NCBI GenBank assembly: GCA_013823985.1
Contig: PNNB01000061.1
Location: 53,919-117,918 of the forward strand
Direction: 5' to 3'
Source of the DNA: Sphingopyxis sp.
GTDB taxonomy: Bacteria; Pseudomonadota; Alphaproteobacteria; Sphingomonadales; Sphingomonadaceae
Length of the DNA: 64,000 bases
The notes beneath the pieces are model-generated. The model had not been told where the DNA came from and ran no database searches. It saw only the letters and a program-made list of their open reading frames with translations. Position numbers and translations under genes: made by a program. Below are positions 9,475 to 18,621 of this stretch, piece after piece. Each line of letters opens with the position of its first letter. Position 1 is the first letter of the stretch.

Positions 9475-9579
9475 TGCCACCCCTTCCCTGTGATGATGCG
9501 TCATATTTCCGTAACTTTAGAAGGCAGGCCCGTCGCAAGCCAGAACTAATGAAACCTCATCTGACAAAACGAAGGGGTG

Positions 9580-9597
9580 ATAACCTAGGGTTATAAC
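9580..9597. promoter_or_regulatory. palindromic operator candidate upstream of TonB receptor
   Basis: Bases 9580-9594 form ATAACC-TAG-GGTTAT, a perfect dyad with a three-base centre that fits the T-N11-A layout of LysR-type sites. It overlaps the octamer GTTATAAC (9590-9597) that is also found in the lysR promoter region at 6031-6038. It lies about 105 bases upstream of the receptor start. A role as a site for the nearby LysR regulator is inference. Confidence 0.4.
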
Positions 9598-9625
9598 TTC
9601 TATTTCATGAGCACCGCAAACCCGC

Positions 9626-9657
9626 TTGACATGTGACTATGGTCGAAGGTGCATCCA
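9626..9657 (+). promoter_or_regulatory. MerR-type promoter, copy A
   Basis: TTGACA at 9626-9631 is followed by a 22-bp imperfect dyad at 9629-9650 whose right half GGTCGAAGGT matches 9 of 10 positions of the consensus GGTCCAAGGT seen at the four other copies in this window. The -10 region is weak, as is usual for MerR-family promoters with stretched (19-20 bp) spacers. It points at the SRPBCC gene starting at 9685. This is the most degenerate of the five copies. Confidence 0.45.
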
Positions 9658-9684
9658 GCTTTTCGAAAGCTTTGGACGTAGCGC

Positions 9685-10164
9685 ATGTACAAATATCATT
9701 ACGAAACTGGTGGATTTGTAAGCGCTGGCTCAGAGGCGGTTTTTGACGAACTCGACCAACATGAAAGGCTGTCCGCGCACATGATGCAATCGTCTCAGAT
9801 GATGGCGGGGGGAGCCATGGCGCTTAAATTGGACCACGGAAAAGGTCGCCGAATAGGCTCGCTTATGTCCTTGCAGGGGCAGGTGCTCGGTGTCCCCATC
9901 GGTGTTGAACAGATGGTGATTGATCATACACCGCCCCAACAGAAAATTTGGGAAACCGTCGGCGAGCCTCGGCTGCTCGTAATCGGTCGATACACAATGG
10001 GATTCACTGTGGTCCCAAGACCGGGTGGATCGATGCTCACCGTCTTTTTCGACTATGATTTGCCGACCGGTGGCTGGAAGATAGTTGGGCTATTGCTGGG
10101 ACGCTTTTATGCCCGGTGGTGCGCGACGAACATCGTCAGTGGTATCGTCAACCGCTTCGTCTGA
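9685..10164 (+). CDS. SRPBCC-family (polyketide cyclase/START-like) protein
   Basis: A 159-residue protein. The N-terminal 'GSEAVFDELDQHERLSAHM' and the C-terminal amphipathic helix 'GRFYARWCATNIVSGIVNRF' match the SRPBCC/START-like fold, which encloses a hydrophobic ligand pocket. No catalytic residues can be assigned. It has no signal peptide. It is preceded by MerR-type box A, so it may be induced together with the sugar/NADPH operon. A second SRPBCC gene (61167-61643) lies in the copper block. Confidence 0.65.
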   Translation: MYKYHYETGGFVSAGSEAVFDELDQHERLSAHMMQSSQMMAGGAMALKLDHGKGRRIGSLMSLQGQVLGVPIGVEQMVIDHTPPQQKIWETVGEPRLLVIGRYTMGFTVVPRPGGSMLTVFFDYDLPTGGWKIVGLLLGRFYARWCATNIVSGIVNRFV

Positions 10165-10456
10165 TCGCGTCAGCAATCGGGCTTGAGCCATTCGTTGCTT
10201 GGCGGATCGCCCGATCAGCAGTGTGATCAAGACCAGAACGGCGACCGGGCTTTGACTGCGTCATAAGACCTCTGGAACAAGCATCAACCCTAGCCGCAGA
10301 TCATATCTGTGCGCGTTAATGAGCTTGAACGGCTTGGCGGGGGAGCAAAGTACAACACTACGAAGATTACTTACAGAAAGAGAACCTGGACCTGGTTACA
10401 CCGCCATAAGGGAACTTCTGTCGTCAGCAGCCGAGCTCGAGCGGACATAACTGGTC
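10165..10456. other. non-coding stretch before MerR box B
   Basis: No convincing gene is visible between the SRPBCC gene and the box at 10457; together with the box and its leader, the gene-free stretch runs to 10587. Short frames on both strands have no recognisable content. Inverted copies of CTGATCG / CGATCAG near 10161 and 10210 could form a long-range hairpin serving as terminator for the SRPBCC gene, but the spacing is large and the support weak. Confidence 0.4.
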
Positions 10457-10488
10457 TTGACTCTGGACCAAGGTCCACGGGCGATAGT
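10457..10488 (+). promoter_or_regulatory. MerR-type promoter, copy B
   Basis: TTGACT at 10457-10462 is followed by the dyad at 10460-10481. Its inner arms TGGACC and GGTCCA are a perfect inverted repeat around AA (10464-10477). A GATAGT -10 candidate is at 10483-10488, giving a 20-bp spacer, the stretched geometry of MerR-family activated promoters. It stands upstream of the glycosyltransferase remnant and the GH130 gene. Confidence 0.65.
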
Positions 10489-10587
10489 GTTCCGGTCTTC
10501 GATAGCCGGCTCCAGTTTGCCCGCTCGACAGCAGTGAGTGAAACCGAGTGAAGGGAGGCGATAGCCATAGTTCTTGAAAGGAAGAGA

Positions 10588-11020
10588 ATGCACCACGACC
10601 GCCCTCTTCGACCACCTCGCCAAAACGCGCTGATCGGAACCCGCCTATCTTGCCAGTGCGGAATCACGGCATTCACCCGTGATCTTAACCCTGCCTTGCG
10701 TAATGCTGACAATCGTCACGAAGGGAAAGTAATCCCTAAGAATGATGGCAATGTCTCAGCCAAAAAGGCAGTCATTCCACACGACGTACCAAATTCCGCC
10801 CTCTACATCTGGCAGTCGCAAAGAACTGGCCTGGGCGCGCCGATCGCAACTGGCTCATGATGTTCGGCCTACATGGACTCGGCAAAAGCATCAAGGCGGC
10901 CAATCAAGCTCTAGTGCGAAGCGCGGCAAACGTCTTCGACAGAGTATGTCCCTCCACGCCAACAAGCTCAGCGTAAAAGCACCGGCGTGGAACCATGCCT
11001 CCCCCGGCGGACATTGTTGA
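10588..11020 (+). pseudogene. decayed GT4 glycosyltransferase (5' remnant)
   Basis: The first 45 codons from ATG 10588 contain 'ALIGTRLSCQCGITAFTRDL', a clear match to the start of the intact glycosyltransferase at 16213 ('ALIGTSVPRQCGIATFTDDL'). After about residue 45 similarity is lost, and the frame closes at 10860, so over 700 residues of the parent are missing. The 160 bases up to the GH130 gene show no recognisable product. Because copy B of the MerR-type promoter stands upstream exactly as copy C stands before 16213, this looks like a duplicated or rearranged promoter-plus-glycosyltransferase unit that has decayed. Confidence 0.6.
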
Positions 11021-11044
11021 AGACCTTCAGATAGGAGCAAATTT

Positions 11045-12346
11045 ATGTCACATTCAGCATTTGTAACCAGGCTTCCGATATTGCTGCGCCCTGATCCAAC
11101 GCGCACGGTCATCAGGCCCTATATGCCAACTACCGACGGCGACAAATATACCCCGTCCGCCCCCCCGCGAGCTCAACGCATAGCCGACCGGGTGCTTGCG
11201 CTCAGCGAGGAGGCGCTCAACCAGGAACTTGGACGGGTTCTGAAAGACTTTTCAGGGCGGCATCGGGACGTAACGACTCTTTTTGCCCGGCGGTTCAAAG
11301 AGGTCAACGGAATCGAAATCTGCAAATGTGAGGTTAGCGAAATGCAAGCCCTCTTGATAGGCGCGCATTTCTGCCATGAATATTCATACGAAGCAGCAGC
11401 CCTCTTCAACCCCAGCATTGTCCCCCATCCAAACCAGGCGGGAGCTCCAGAGGGAGCCGTCAGGTTTGTTCTCTCTCTTCGGGGCGTCGGCGAAGGGCAT
11501 GTCTCTTCGATCACATTTCGGACAGGGTTGTGCCTGGCCGACGGCAGCATCGCGGTTACGCCACCAAATCCAAAGCCGCTTATTCTTGAAACCGAAAATC
11601 TTTCACCCACACTAGGTCCAGACGCTGGCATTCGTATCATGTGCGACGGGAGCCACGATCTTTCCGAACTTATCATCTTCCCGACCACGCCCAGCCAGCG
11701 AAGCGGTATCGAGGATGCTCGGTTCGTTCACTTTTCCGGCCCGGATGGCAAGCAAAGCTACTTCGCCACCTATACCGCCTATAGTGGCCAAGCAATCCGG
11801 CAAGAGCTGCTCAGCACTTCCGACTTCAAGACTTTCGAACTCCGGCCACTGGTCGGCGACGCTACGAAAAGCAAAGGGATGGCTCTGTTCCCGCGCCATG
11901 TTGACGGCCAGTTTGCAATGCTGGGGCGCATGGACAATGAAAATATCTGGTATCTTAGGTCGGACGATGTCTTTACTTGGAATGGAGGCGTAACGGCGAT
12001 CACCCCGCGATGGCCATGGGAGTTCGTTCAAATCGGGAACTGCGGGTCTCCGATTGAGATTGACGAAGGTTGGCTGGTGATAACGCATGGGGTTGGCGCC
12101 GTTCGCAATTACTGCATTGGCGCTTGCCTGCTGGATCTAAACAATCCGTCCAAGCTGCTTGCTCGCACATCGCAGCCCCTCTTGCGCTCTGACATGGATG
12201 AGCGAGAGGGTTATGTGCCAAATGTCGCTTATAGCTGCGGCGCAATGCTCCACGGTCGCAAACTGGTTCTGCCATATGCTGTTGCTGACAGCTTTACGAC
12301 TTTTGTTACATTCGAAATAGACGATCTCTTGGCGTCAATGGCGTGA
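11045..12346 (+). CDS. GH130-family glycoside phosphorylase/hydrolase-like protein
   Basis: A 433-residue protein with the five-bladed propeller wording of GH130 (beta-mannoside phosphorylases and mannosidases): 'ALFNPSIVPHP', 'GIEDARFVHFSG', 'YFATYTAYSG', 'SKGMALFPRHVDGQFAMLGR', 'GNCGSPIEIDEGWLVITHGVG' and 'EGYVPNVAYSCGAMLHGRKLVLPYAVAD'. The 'GIEDAR' Asp and the 'GMALFPR' basic residues are where the family places its catalytic acid and phosphate contacts. An AGGAG precedes the ATG. Pairing with a GT4 relative (here a remnant just upstream) is consistent with making and recycling a mannoside; exact linkage cannot be told. GH130 members that are strict hydrolases also exist. Confidence 0.8.
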   Translation: MSHSAFVTRLPILLRPDPTRTVIRPYMPTTDGDKYTPSAPPRAQRIADRVLALSEEALNQELGRVLKDFSGRHRDVTTLFARRFKEVNGIEICKCEVSEMQALLIGAHFCHEYSYEAAALFNPSIVPHPNQAGAPEGAVRFVLSLRGVGEGHVSSITFRTGLCLADGSIAVTPPNPKPLILETENLSPTLGPDAGIRIMCDGSHDLSELIIFPTTPSQRSGIEDARFVHFSGPDGKQSYFATYTAYSGQAIRQELLSTSDFKTFELRPLVGDATKSKGMALFPRHVDGQFAMLGRMDNENIWYLRSDDVFTWNGGVTAITPRWPWEFVQIGNCGSPIEIDEGWLVITHGVGAVRNYCIGACLLDLNNPSKLLARTSQPLLRSDMDEREGYVPNVAYSCGAMLHGRKLVLPYAVADSFTTFVTFEIDDLLASMA

Positions 12347-12639
12347 CCATTGACTGGAATGCAGCACAAACCCGGCCTTTGGGCCGCGGTTCAATGATTT
12401 TACTGGCGCGGCGCTAATGCAAAACTGATGCTGCCATTACAGCCTGGCGATGCTGAAATGCTGCAAGCTGCAGATTCCGGTAATTTTGGGGTGCCGTGAG
12501 GGGCAATGGCTCCGCATGCGTATTCCTGTTTGTGACCTTCATGCGCAAAAATCGACTGTAACGATGATCAATCACAGCAGCTCCTGCGACGATGCACCGC
12601 CTGAGACAATGAGCCGATTCTCAAGGCCTGCCTGCCGGT

Positions 12640-14187
12640 ATGCTTATGAACGTGCATGACATCATCGGGAAAGACCAGTGGCAATCCGATCCACACAATT
12701 TCATGCAGTTCATGCTGCGAGGCATTACCGGGCATAGCCTTGCGCTGCTGGACACTTCAGGCCTTATCATCGCAGTCAATCGTGAGGCTGAGCATGCTTT
12801 GCAATGGCCAGCCAGCGAACTGTTTGGCTGCTCCCACGCGATCTTCTACCCGCCCGACGAACTAGCGTGCGGGCAACCGGACGCGGATCTCGAAGCCGCC
12901 AAGCGGCTTGGCGCAGTCGAACGCGATGCTTGGCGGGTCTGCGCAGACGGCTCTGAATATCTTGCGCGGCTTACGATCAATCCCGTTTCGAATACGAAAG
13001 GAGAGACGGTCGGCTTCAGCTGCATCGCGCGCGACATCACCGAGGAGGTAGCGCTGCGTCGCTCGAGCGAGAAGCGCGAACAGCATCTGCAATCGATTCT
13101 GGCAACAATCCCAGACGCTATGATTGTGATTGACGAAAGCGGTTCAATTATATCCTTCAGCGCCGCCGCCGAGAGACTGTTTGGCTACAGCGAGGCAACG
13201 CTTATTGGCCGCAACATATCCTGCCTGATGCCCGAACCAGACAGGTCCCGTCATGACGGATACATGGCTCAGTATCTCAAGACCGGTGAGAAGAGAATCA
13301 TCGGTATTGGCCGTATCGTTGTTGGCCAGCGCCAAGACGGAACCACATTTCCCCTGCAGCTATCGGTCGGCGAAGCCGGCGAGCAGGGCAGCCGTATATT
13401 CACAGGCTTCATCCGAGACCTGACTGCAAAGGAGCGAGACGAGCTGAAACTCAAGGAGCTCCAGGCCGAGCTCGTTCATGTATCGCGGCTGAGTGCAATG
13501 GGAACCATGGCCTCAACGCTAGCTCACGAACTCAACCAACCATTAACGGCAGTCACCAACTATCTCGAAACAGCCCGTGACTATTTGACGGGAAATGCCC
13601 GCCTGCCCCGAAATGTCTTGCAAGATGTTTTGAACGAAGCCGCCGAAGAGACAATTCGCGCAGGGTTCATCGTTCGCCGGCTTCGGGATTTCGTTGCTCG
13701 TGGCGAGGTCGACAAAAGCATCGAAGATTTGCCTGAACTAATTGAGGACGCAAGCAAACTGGCGCTTATAGGTGCCCGGGAGTGCGGCGTGCGAAGCTTC
13801 ATAAATTGCGCTCCATTGGCAACACCTGTGCTCGTTGATCGGGTCCAGATTCAACAGGTGATTGTCAACCTCGTGCGCAATGCGATTGAAGCAATGTCAG
13901 ACGCTCGGGTTCGGGAATTGCGGGTGGCAACGCGGCTTCGAACCGACGGTTTTATCGAGGTCTCTGTCGAAGACACCGGACCAGGAATTCCGGAGGAAAT
14001 ACTGCCCCGGTTGTTCAAGGCCTTTGTGAGCAGCAAGACCGAAGGCATGGGCCTTGGCCTATCGATCTGCCGTACAATTGTTGAAGCGCATGGGGGCCGG
14101 ATCTGGGTTGAACAGCGGCAAGATGGCGGTTCGATATTCCGGTTCACACTAATTCATGCCCAGGTGGAGGACGCTAATGAGCACTAG
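12640..14187 (+). CDS. fixL: FixL-like heme-PAS oxygen-sensor histidine kinase
   Basis: A 515-residue cytoplasmic kinase. PAS-1 spans about 25-135 and PAS-2 about 150-265. PAS-2 carries '[14 protein letters not shown]' with His205, equivalent to the proximal heme ligand His200 of Bradyrhizobium FixL, and 'IIGIGRIV' with Arg225, equivalent to the O2-gating Arg220; the heme-propionate contacts Arg206 and His214 of that protein are replaced here by Gln and Arg. The kinase core has the H-box '[12 protein letters not shown]' (His296), N-box '[10 protein letters not shown]' and 'GPGIPEE', 'GMGLGLSIC' ATP boxes. It overlaps fixJ by 11 bases. The 293 bases upstream (12347-12639) hold no supported gene. 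Start could be codon 3. Confidence 0.9.
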   Translation: MLMNVHDIIGKDQWQSDPHNFMQFMLRGITGHSLALLDTSGLIIAVNREAEHALQWPASELFGCSHAIFYPPDELACGQPDADLEAAKRLGAVERDAWRVCADGSEYLARLTINPVSNTKGETVGFSCIARDITEEVALRRSSEKREQHLQSILATIPDAMIVIDESGSIISFSAAAERLFGYSEATLIGRNISCLMPEPDRSRHDGYMAQYLKTGEKRIIGIGRIVVGQRQDGTTFPLQLSVGEAGEQGSRIFTGFIRDLTAKERDELKLKELQAELVHVSRLSAMGTMASTLAHELNQPLTAVTNYLETARDYLTGNARLPRNVLQDVLNEAAEETIRAGFIVRRLRDFVARGEVDKSIEDLPELIEDASKLALIGARECGVRSFINCAPLATPVLVDRVQIQQVIVNLVRNAIEAMSDARVRELRVATRLRTDGFIEVSVEDTGPGIPEEILPRLFKAFVSSKTEGMGLGLSICRTIVEAHGGRIWVEQRQDGGSIFRFTLIHAQVEDANEH

Positions 14188-14803
14188 CGGGATCATTCAT
14201 CTTGTCGACGATGAGGAGGCAATCAGAAAATCGGCTGGATTTATGTTGCGAACCAGCGGTTTTTCGGTCCACGCCTACGCTTCGGGTGTCGAGTTTTTGA
14301 AAACGGTAAAGACAACCGATGCTGGTTGTGTGCTCCTTGACGTTCGTATGCCCGACATGGACGGGCTTCAGGTGCAAGCAGCGATGCTCGAACGCGGCAT
14401 CGACATGCCTGTGATCGTTCTCACCGGGCATGGCGATGTCGCCGTAGCCGTGAAGGCGATGAAGGCCGGTGCGGTCGACTTTCTGGAGAAGCCTTTCCAA
14501 AAGGCGGCGCTTCTTGATGCACTTGATCGGGGATTTGCCCGTATCCACGATGCCGACGCCAAAACAGTAGATCAGGCTGATGCGTTACTTCAGCTTGCAA
14601 GACTTACACCGCGCGAAAGAGAGATACTTGACGGGCTAACCCATGGCTACCCCAACAAAACCATCGCCTATGACCTCGGTATTTCGTCACGGACAGTCGA
14701 GGTACATCGCGCCAGCTTGATGGGCAAACTTTCCGCGCGCAGTCTGTCTGACGTGTTGCGGATTGCGTTCGCCGCCGGGATGGGACGAGGAAAAACCCGC
14801 TAG
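14177..14803 (+). CDS. fixJ: FixJ-like two-component response regulator
   Basis: A 208-residue regulator. The receiver domain (about 5-120) has '[14 protein letters not shown]', phospho-acceptor Asp55 in '[11 protein letters not shown]', Thr in 'VLTGHGDV' and Lys in 'FLEKPF'. A LuxR/FixJ helix-turn-helix follows (about 140-200: '[25 protein letters not shown]', '[16 protein letters not shown]'). The ATG at 14177 inside the end of fixL is preferred over the upstream in-frame ATG at 14156. No fixK gene or clear TTGAT-N4-ATCAA site is visible in the window, so its target lies elsewhere or is atypical. Confidence 0.92.
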   Translation: MSTSGIIHLVDDEEAIRKSAGFMLRTSGFSVHAYASGVEFLKTVKTTDAGCVLLDVRMPDMDGLQVQAAMLERGIDMPVIVLTGHGDVAVAVKAMKAGAVDFLEKPFQKAALLDALDRGFARIHDADAKTVDQADALLQLARLTPREREILDGLTHGYPNKTIAYDLGISSRTVEVHRASLMGKLSARSLSDVLRIAFAAGMGRGKTR

Positions 14804-14879
14804 GGTGTTTACTTACAGACGCGACAGCAAAAATTTGGGATTCAGTCCGCTCATTTACCTCCTTCGAGCACTTCGCAGC

Positions 14880-15290
14880 ATGTCCGAACCGGTCGGGAAG
14901 CAGCCCGCAACATCCTTCACGATACTGCTTTCAGACGACGACCATGGCGTTCGCCGCTCAATTCAACTGATGCTTCGCGCCCGAGGGTATACGGTGCGAA
15001 GCTATACCAGTGGCAGAGCACTTCTTGCCGACCCTCGTTCGTTAAGAGCAGACTGTCTTGTTGTTGATTACCATATGCCCGATGTGGATGGCTTAAACCT
15101 GTTAAAAAGGTTGCAGGCCAAGGGCTGGGATGGAAGTGCGATCTTGATTTCGGCTTATTGGAACCCAACACTTGAGGCGCGAGCCCGCGAGGCGGGGTTT
15201 GGCGACGTCATCGCAAAACCTGCCATCGCGCGAGCCCTTCTCGAAGCGGTTGCGGGTTACTCGAGGAAAGCCGGCAAACGCTGTGCTTAA
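14880..15290 (+). CDS. stand-alone receiver-domain protein (FixJ receiver-like)
   Basis: A 136-residue protein from the ATG at 14880 (an in-frame start at 14763 would overlap fixJ and adds a non-conserved extension). It is one receiver domain only: 'ILLSDDDHGVRRS', Asp in 'LVVDYHMPDVDG', Ser in 'ILISAYW' and Lys in 'VIAKPA', with no output domain. Single-domain receivers next to FixLJ can act as phosphate sinks or kinase inhibitors; that role here is inference. Confidence 0.8.
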   Translation: MSEPVGKQPATSFTILLSDDDHGVRRSIQLMLRARGYTVRSYTSGRALLADPRSLRADCLVVDYHMPDVDGLNLLKRLQAKGWDGSAILISAYWNPTLEARAREAGFGDVIAKPAIARALLEAVAGYSRKAGKRCA

Positions 15291-16111
15291 TCCGTAAACC
15301 CCCGGTAATGGCTGACTGCGCCAACACAACCCCGATTTTTAGGGAACCTTCATCGCAATTCAATAGGCTTTCCCGCCTGCGGTTGTGATCGAAGCAGCGG
15401 CCCGCGTTCATCGCTGCGTGCACGCCTAGTGCGCTCTGGAGTTCGTCTAAAGCCTGCTCGGGGTCTTTGGCTACCCATCACGAGGCCAAGTAGCGCCCGA
15501 CACCGATATCGATCGGGGATTTTGGGATCGCCCCAAGTTCAGTGATCGTCGGAAACCGTTGATCCAATGGATCGCATTTGCGGCCGGCCTTTGGAAAAGC
15601 ATTGTGCTGGCAAAGACGGATTCGGTAACCGCGAAACATTGCAGCCCGCCGACCAGCGAGCGTGCGCCTGGAATGGCAAGCGTCTCGCAGAACGGGTTGG
15701 AAGCGGATCGGACGTCGAAATTAGATCGCCGCAGCGATGCGATTCGCGCTGGGCATGAACGCGGTGAGTTCAGCTCGAAAGCTCCATCCGACGCAATGTC
15801 AATGTCGGCCGCCGTGTCTGGAGATTGTTGATCCGGCCCCACTTCGAGTCCCCGTTGGCGGTCAGCGCAGCACGGCATGTGGACCTCACGTATATCGATC
15901 CCTCGCCGATCAGCCTATTTCGCGATCAGCAATCTAATACACAACGGCCCGGGGGTCGTGCTGCCAATGAATTGGAGAACTATAATGCAAATAATCACTT
16001 CTCTCAAAAGGCCGTTAGTCTTTGCTTACCCTGCCGCCTGTGATCTCGGTACGGAGAGCGCTACCTTTTCAATGGTCACGCAAAAATGATCTGGTGGGCA
16101 AAAGAACAGGC
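15291..16111. other. gene-poor stretch after the FixLJ cluster
   Basis: About 820 bases with no recognisable gene. Open frames exist on both strands (for example 15471-15878 minus, 135 codons; 15559-15831 plus), but none has a family motif, a convincing ribosome site or a signal sequence. They oppose each other, as expected for chance frames in GC-rich DNA. A short frame starting at 15985 after a GGAG-like site encodes about 34 residues and is not claimed as a gene. The stretch ends at MerR-type promoter C. Confidence 0.5.
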
Positions 16112-16143
16112 TTGACACTGCACTAAGGTCCAAGGGCCATAGC
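16112..16143 (+). promoter_or_regulatory. MerR-type promoter, copy C
   Basis: TTGACA at 16112-16117 precedes a 22-bp dyad at 16115-16136 whose right half GGTCCAAGGG is near-perfect; the left half is weaker. CATAGC at 16138-16143 occupies the same place as GATAGT in copy B, giving a 20-bp spacer. It is the only good promoter in front of the glycosyltransferase and pentose-phosphate operon that begins at 16213. Confidence 0.6.
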
Positions 16144-16212
16144 AATGGCGATCCTAGTCGTTGCAAATCTTACGGCCACTCGGAAATTAAGCCCACTTAC
16201 CGGAGAAACACC

Positions 16213-18621
16213 GTGAATCAAATTCAGATTGTCCCCAGCTTGCGGCGTATCGCGCTAATTGGGACGTCAGTCCCCCGACAGTGCGGCATCGCAACATTTA
16301 CGGACGATCTGCGACGCGCGCTGCTGCGCGAGGCTCCCGCCCTCTCGTGCTTCACTATCGCGGTCACTGACGGCCACAACTACGCGTATCCAGACTATGT
16401 CCCGCTGGAGATCGATGAAGGCGATCCCGAATCTTACGCCGTCGCCGCTGACTTCTTGAACGTATCTGACGTCGAAATCGTGTCCCTGCAGCACGAGTTT
16501 GGAATTTTCGGGGGCGAAGCCGGCGAACATATACTCGGTCTTCTTCGGCGCGTTGATGCACCTGTTGTGACGACGCTGCACACTGTTCTGGCATCGCCCA
16601 CCCCTGCTCAACGTCGAGTCATGGATGAGATCATAATGCGGTCCGCACGCCTAGTCGTCATGGCAGAAAGAGGTAAGGCTATCCTCCAGGAGGTATACGG
16701 TGTCGCTCCAGAGCAGATTGCCGTATTGCCTCACGGCACACCGGATCGCCCGTTTCTCGATCCTGCCATGGCCAAACATGATTTCGAGCTCGCCGATAAG
16801 ACCTTGCTGACGACGTTTGGATTGCTCGGACCGGGCAAAGGAATCGAAACGGCTATACGAGCAATACCCGCCCTAACCGAAAAGCACCCCAAGATTCTCT
16901 ATTTGATCGTGGGAGCGACGCACCCGGCTCTTCGGCAACACGAGGGGGAGCGATACCGCGAAAGTCTTACCGAACTGATCAACGAGTTGGGCGTGGCTGA
17001 TCATGTCCGTTTCGTCGACCAATATCTTTCGCTCGACGAACTTCTGCATTACTTGGCAGCATGTGACATCTACCTTACGCCTTATCCCAATGAGGCGCAA
17101 ATTGTCTCTGGAACGCTTGCTTACGCTGTAGCGTTGGGAAAAGCGGTGGTCTCGACCCCATTCTGGTATGCGCAAGAACTTCTGTCCGATAATTGCGGCG
17201 TCCTAACGCCGTTTGGTTCTTCGGATGAACTGGCAACTGCGGTAAGCGCGCTCATCGACGACGACCGCGCGCGTAGCGCGATCCGAACGCGCGCTTATGC
17301 GCGTGGTCGAACCATGATCTGGTCGAATGTCGCAAGCCAGTATCTCGAACTCTTTTCCGGGGTCAAGCGCGAGCGGCCCGCACATAGAGCTGAAATCATC
17401 CCGTTCCTTGGGGGGAGTCCCAAGGTAGAAAAGCTCCCTATGCTGGCGACGGCACGCCTTGTTGCCATGACCGACAATGTCGGGCTCATTCAGCATGCCC
17501 AGTTCTCGGTACCTGACCGAAAGAACGGCTATTGCCTGGACGATAACGCTCGTGCGCTGCTCCTGATGACCGATATTGCAAGGCTACGCGAACTTTCGTC
17601 AGAAGAACACCGGCTGACGCTCATTTACTCAGCATTCGTTGAGCACGCATGGTCTCCGCTTGAGCGCCGCACCCACAATTTCTTGAGTTTTGACCGTCAT
17701 TGGCTTGATCAGCCTGGCGCAGATGACGCTCATGGAAGGGCGGTCTGGGCACTAGGGGCACTTTCGCGGCACGAAGATCCATATCATCTGAGCGACTGGG
17801 CGGCAGCTCGCCTGCTTGACATCGCGCCTCCATTAAATGATCTCGGTTCACCGCGCGCCTGGGCATATGGTCTGCTCGGAATCAACGGTTTTCTCGATCG
17901 CTTTCCGGGCCACCTCGGTTTTGAAAGACTGAGGGACGAGCTGTGCGCACGCCTCTTCCAACGCTGGACGGATGCTGCAAGCGCCGACTGGAACTGGTTC
18001 GAGGATCGCCTTGGTTATGACAATGCCAAGCTATGTGAGGCCCTGCTGATCAGCGGTCATGCAAAATCGGAACCCAACTACGTACGTGTCGGGTTGCAGA
18101 CGTTATGCTGGCTGATGAAGCTTCAAACTGCCGATGCCGGGCATTTCCGACCGATCGGCACTCAAACCTTTGGAGCCGATCGCAGATGCCCGGAGCCCTT
18201 CGATCAACAGCCTTTGGAGGCCTGTTCCGCTGTCAGCGCGTGCCTGACGGCCGCAGAAATTACCGGAAATCGCTGGTGGAAGCAGGAAGCTCATCGAGCC
18301 TTCCGTTGGTTCACTGGAGACAATGATTTGCGGGTTCCTCTCGCCGAGACTCACACTGGCGCTTGCTTTGATGGATTGCACCCCGACCGCCGAAACGCCA
18401 ATCAAGGCGCAGAATCGACACTCGCCTATCTTGCAGCACTCACCCGTTTGACGCTCGCTACGCGGCAGGGGTCCCAAAAAGAGGTGAAAACCGCAGTTGC
18501 TAGACCGGTGAAAAGCAAGGGTGGGAGCGACTATTCGACCGAGTTTGAGGTCAGCGATCAGTCTGCGGCGCACGGTCTTTCAGGTATTAGTGCGCGAATG
18601 GCGGCGGGTTCTACTCGATGA
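16213..18621 (+). CDS. GT4-family glycosyltransferase with large C-terminal alpha-helical domain
   Basis: An 802-residue protein starting at GTG 16213 after CGGAGAAA. Residues 1-385 form a GT-B glycosyltransferase of family GT4: 'ALIGTSVPRQCGIATFTDDL', 'VSLQHEFGIFGGEAGEH', 'FGLLGPGKGIETAIRAIP', 'YPNEAQIVSGTLAYAVALGKAVVSTPFWYA'. Residues about 420-770 are rich in Trp, His and Arg ('NGYCLDDNARALLLM', 'RAWALGALSRHE', 'DWNWFEDRLGYDNAKL', 'NQGAESTLAYLAALT') and resemble the six-hairpin-type domains attached to mannoside-related GT4 proteins. It probably transfers mannose or glucose to an unknown acceptor. It overlaps transketolase by 4 bases (ATGA), tying it to the sugar-phosphate operon. Confidence 0.75.
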   Translation: MNQIQIVPSLRRIALIGTSVPRQCGIATFTDDLRRALLREAPALSCFTIAVTDGHNYAYPDYVPLEIDEGDPESYAVAADFLNVSDVEIVSLQHEFGIFGGEAGEHILGLLRRVDAPVVTTLHTVLASPTPAQRRVMDEIIMRSARLVVMAERGKAILQEVYGVAPEQIAVLPHGTPDRPFLDPAMAKHDFELADKTLLTTFGLLGPGKGIETAIRAIPALTEKHPKILYLIVGATHPALRQHEGERYRESLTELINELGVADHVRFVDQYLSLDELLHYLAACDIYLTPYPNEAQIVSGTLAYAVALGKAVVSTPFWYAQELLSDNCGVLTPFGSSDELATAVSALIDDDRARSAIRTRAYARGRTMIWSNVASQYLELFSGVKRERPAHRAEIIPFLGGSPKVEKLPMLATARLVAMTDNVGLIQHAQFSVPDRKNGYCLDDNARALLLMTDIARLRELSSEEHRLTLIYSAFVEHAWSPLERRTHNFLSFDRHWLDQPGADDAHGRAVWALGALSRHEDPYHLSDWAAARLLDIAPPLNDLGSPRAWAYGLLGINGFLDRFPGHLGFERLRDELCARLFQRWTDAASADWNWFEDRLGYDNAKLCEALLISGHAKSEPNYVRVGLQTLCWLMKLQTADAGHFRPIGTQTFGADRRCPEPFDQQPLEACSAVSACLTAAEITGNRWWKQEAHRAFRWFTGDNDLRVPLAETHTGACFDGLHPDRRNANQGAESTLAYLAALTRLTLATRQGSQKEVKTAVARPVKSKGGSDYSTEFEVSDQSAAHGLSGISARMAAGSTR

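Noticed and set aside
12450..12659. 69-codon frame before fixL
   Set aside because: No motif and poor start context; it overlaps the start of the FixL frame in another frame.
15471..15878. 135-codon minus-strand frame in the gap after the FixLJ cluster
   Set aside because: No recognisable domain, no clear ribosome site, and competing frames of similar size on the other strand; left as unassigned DNA.
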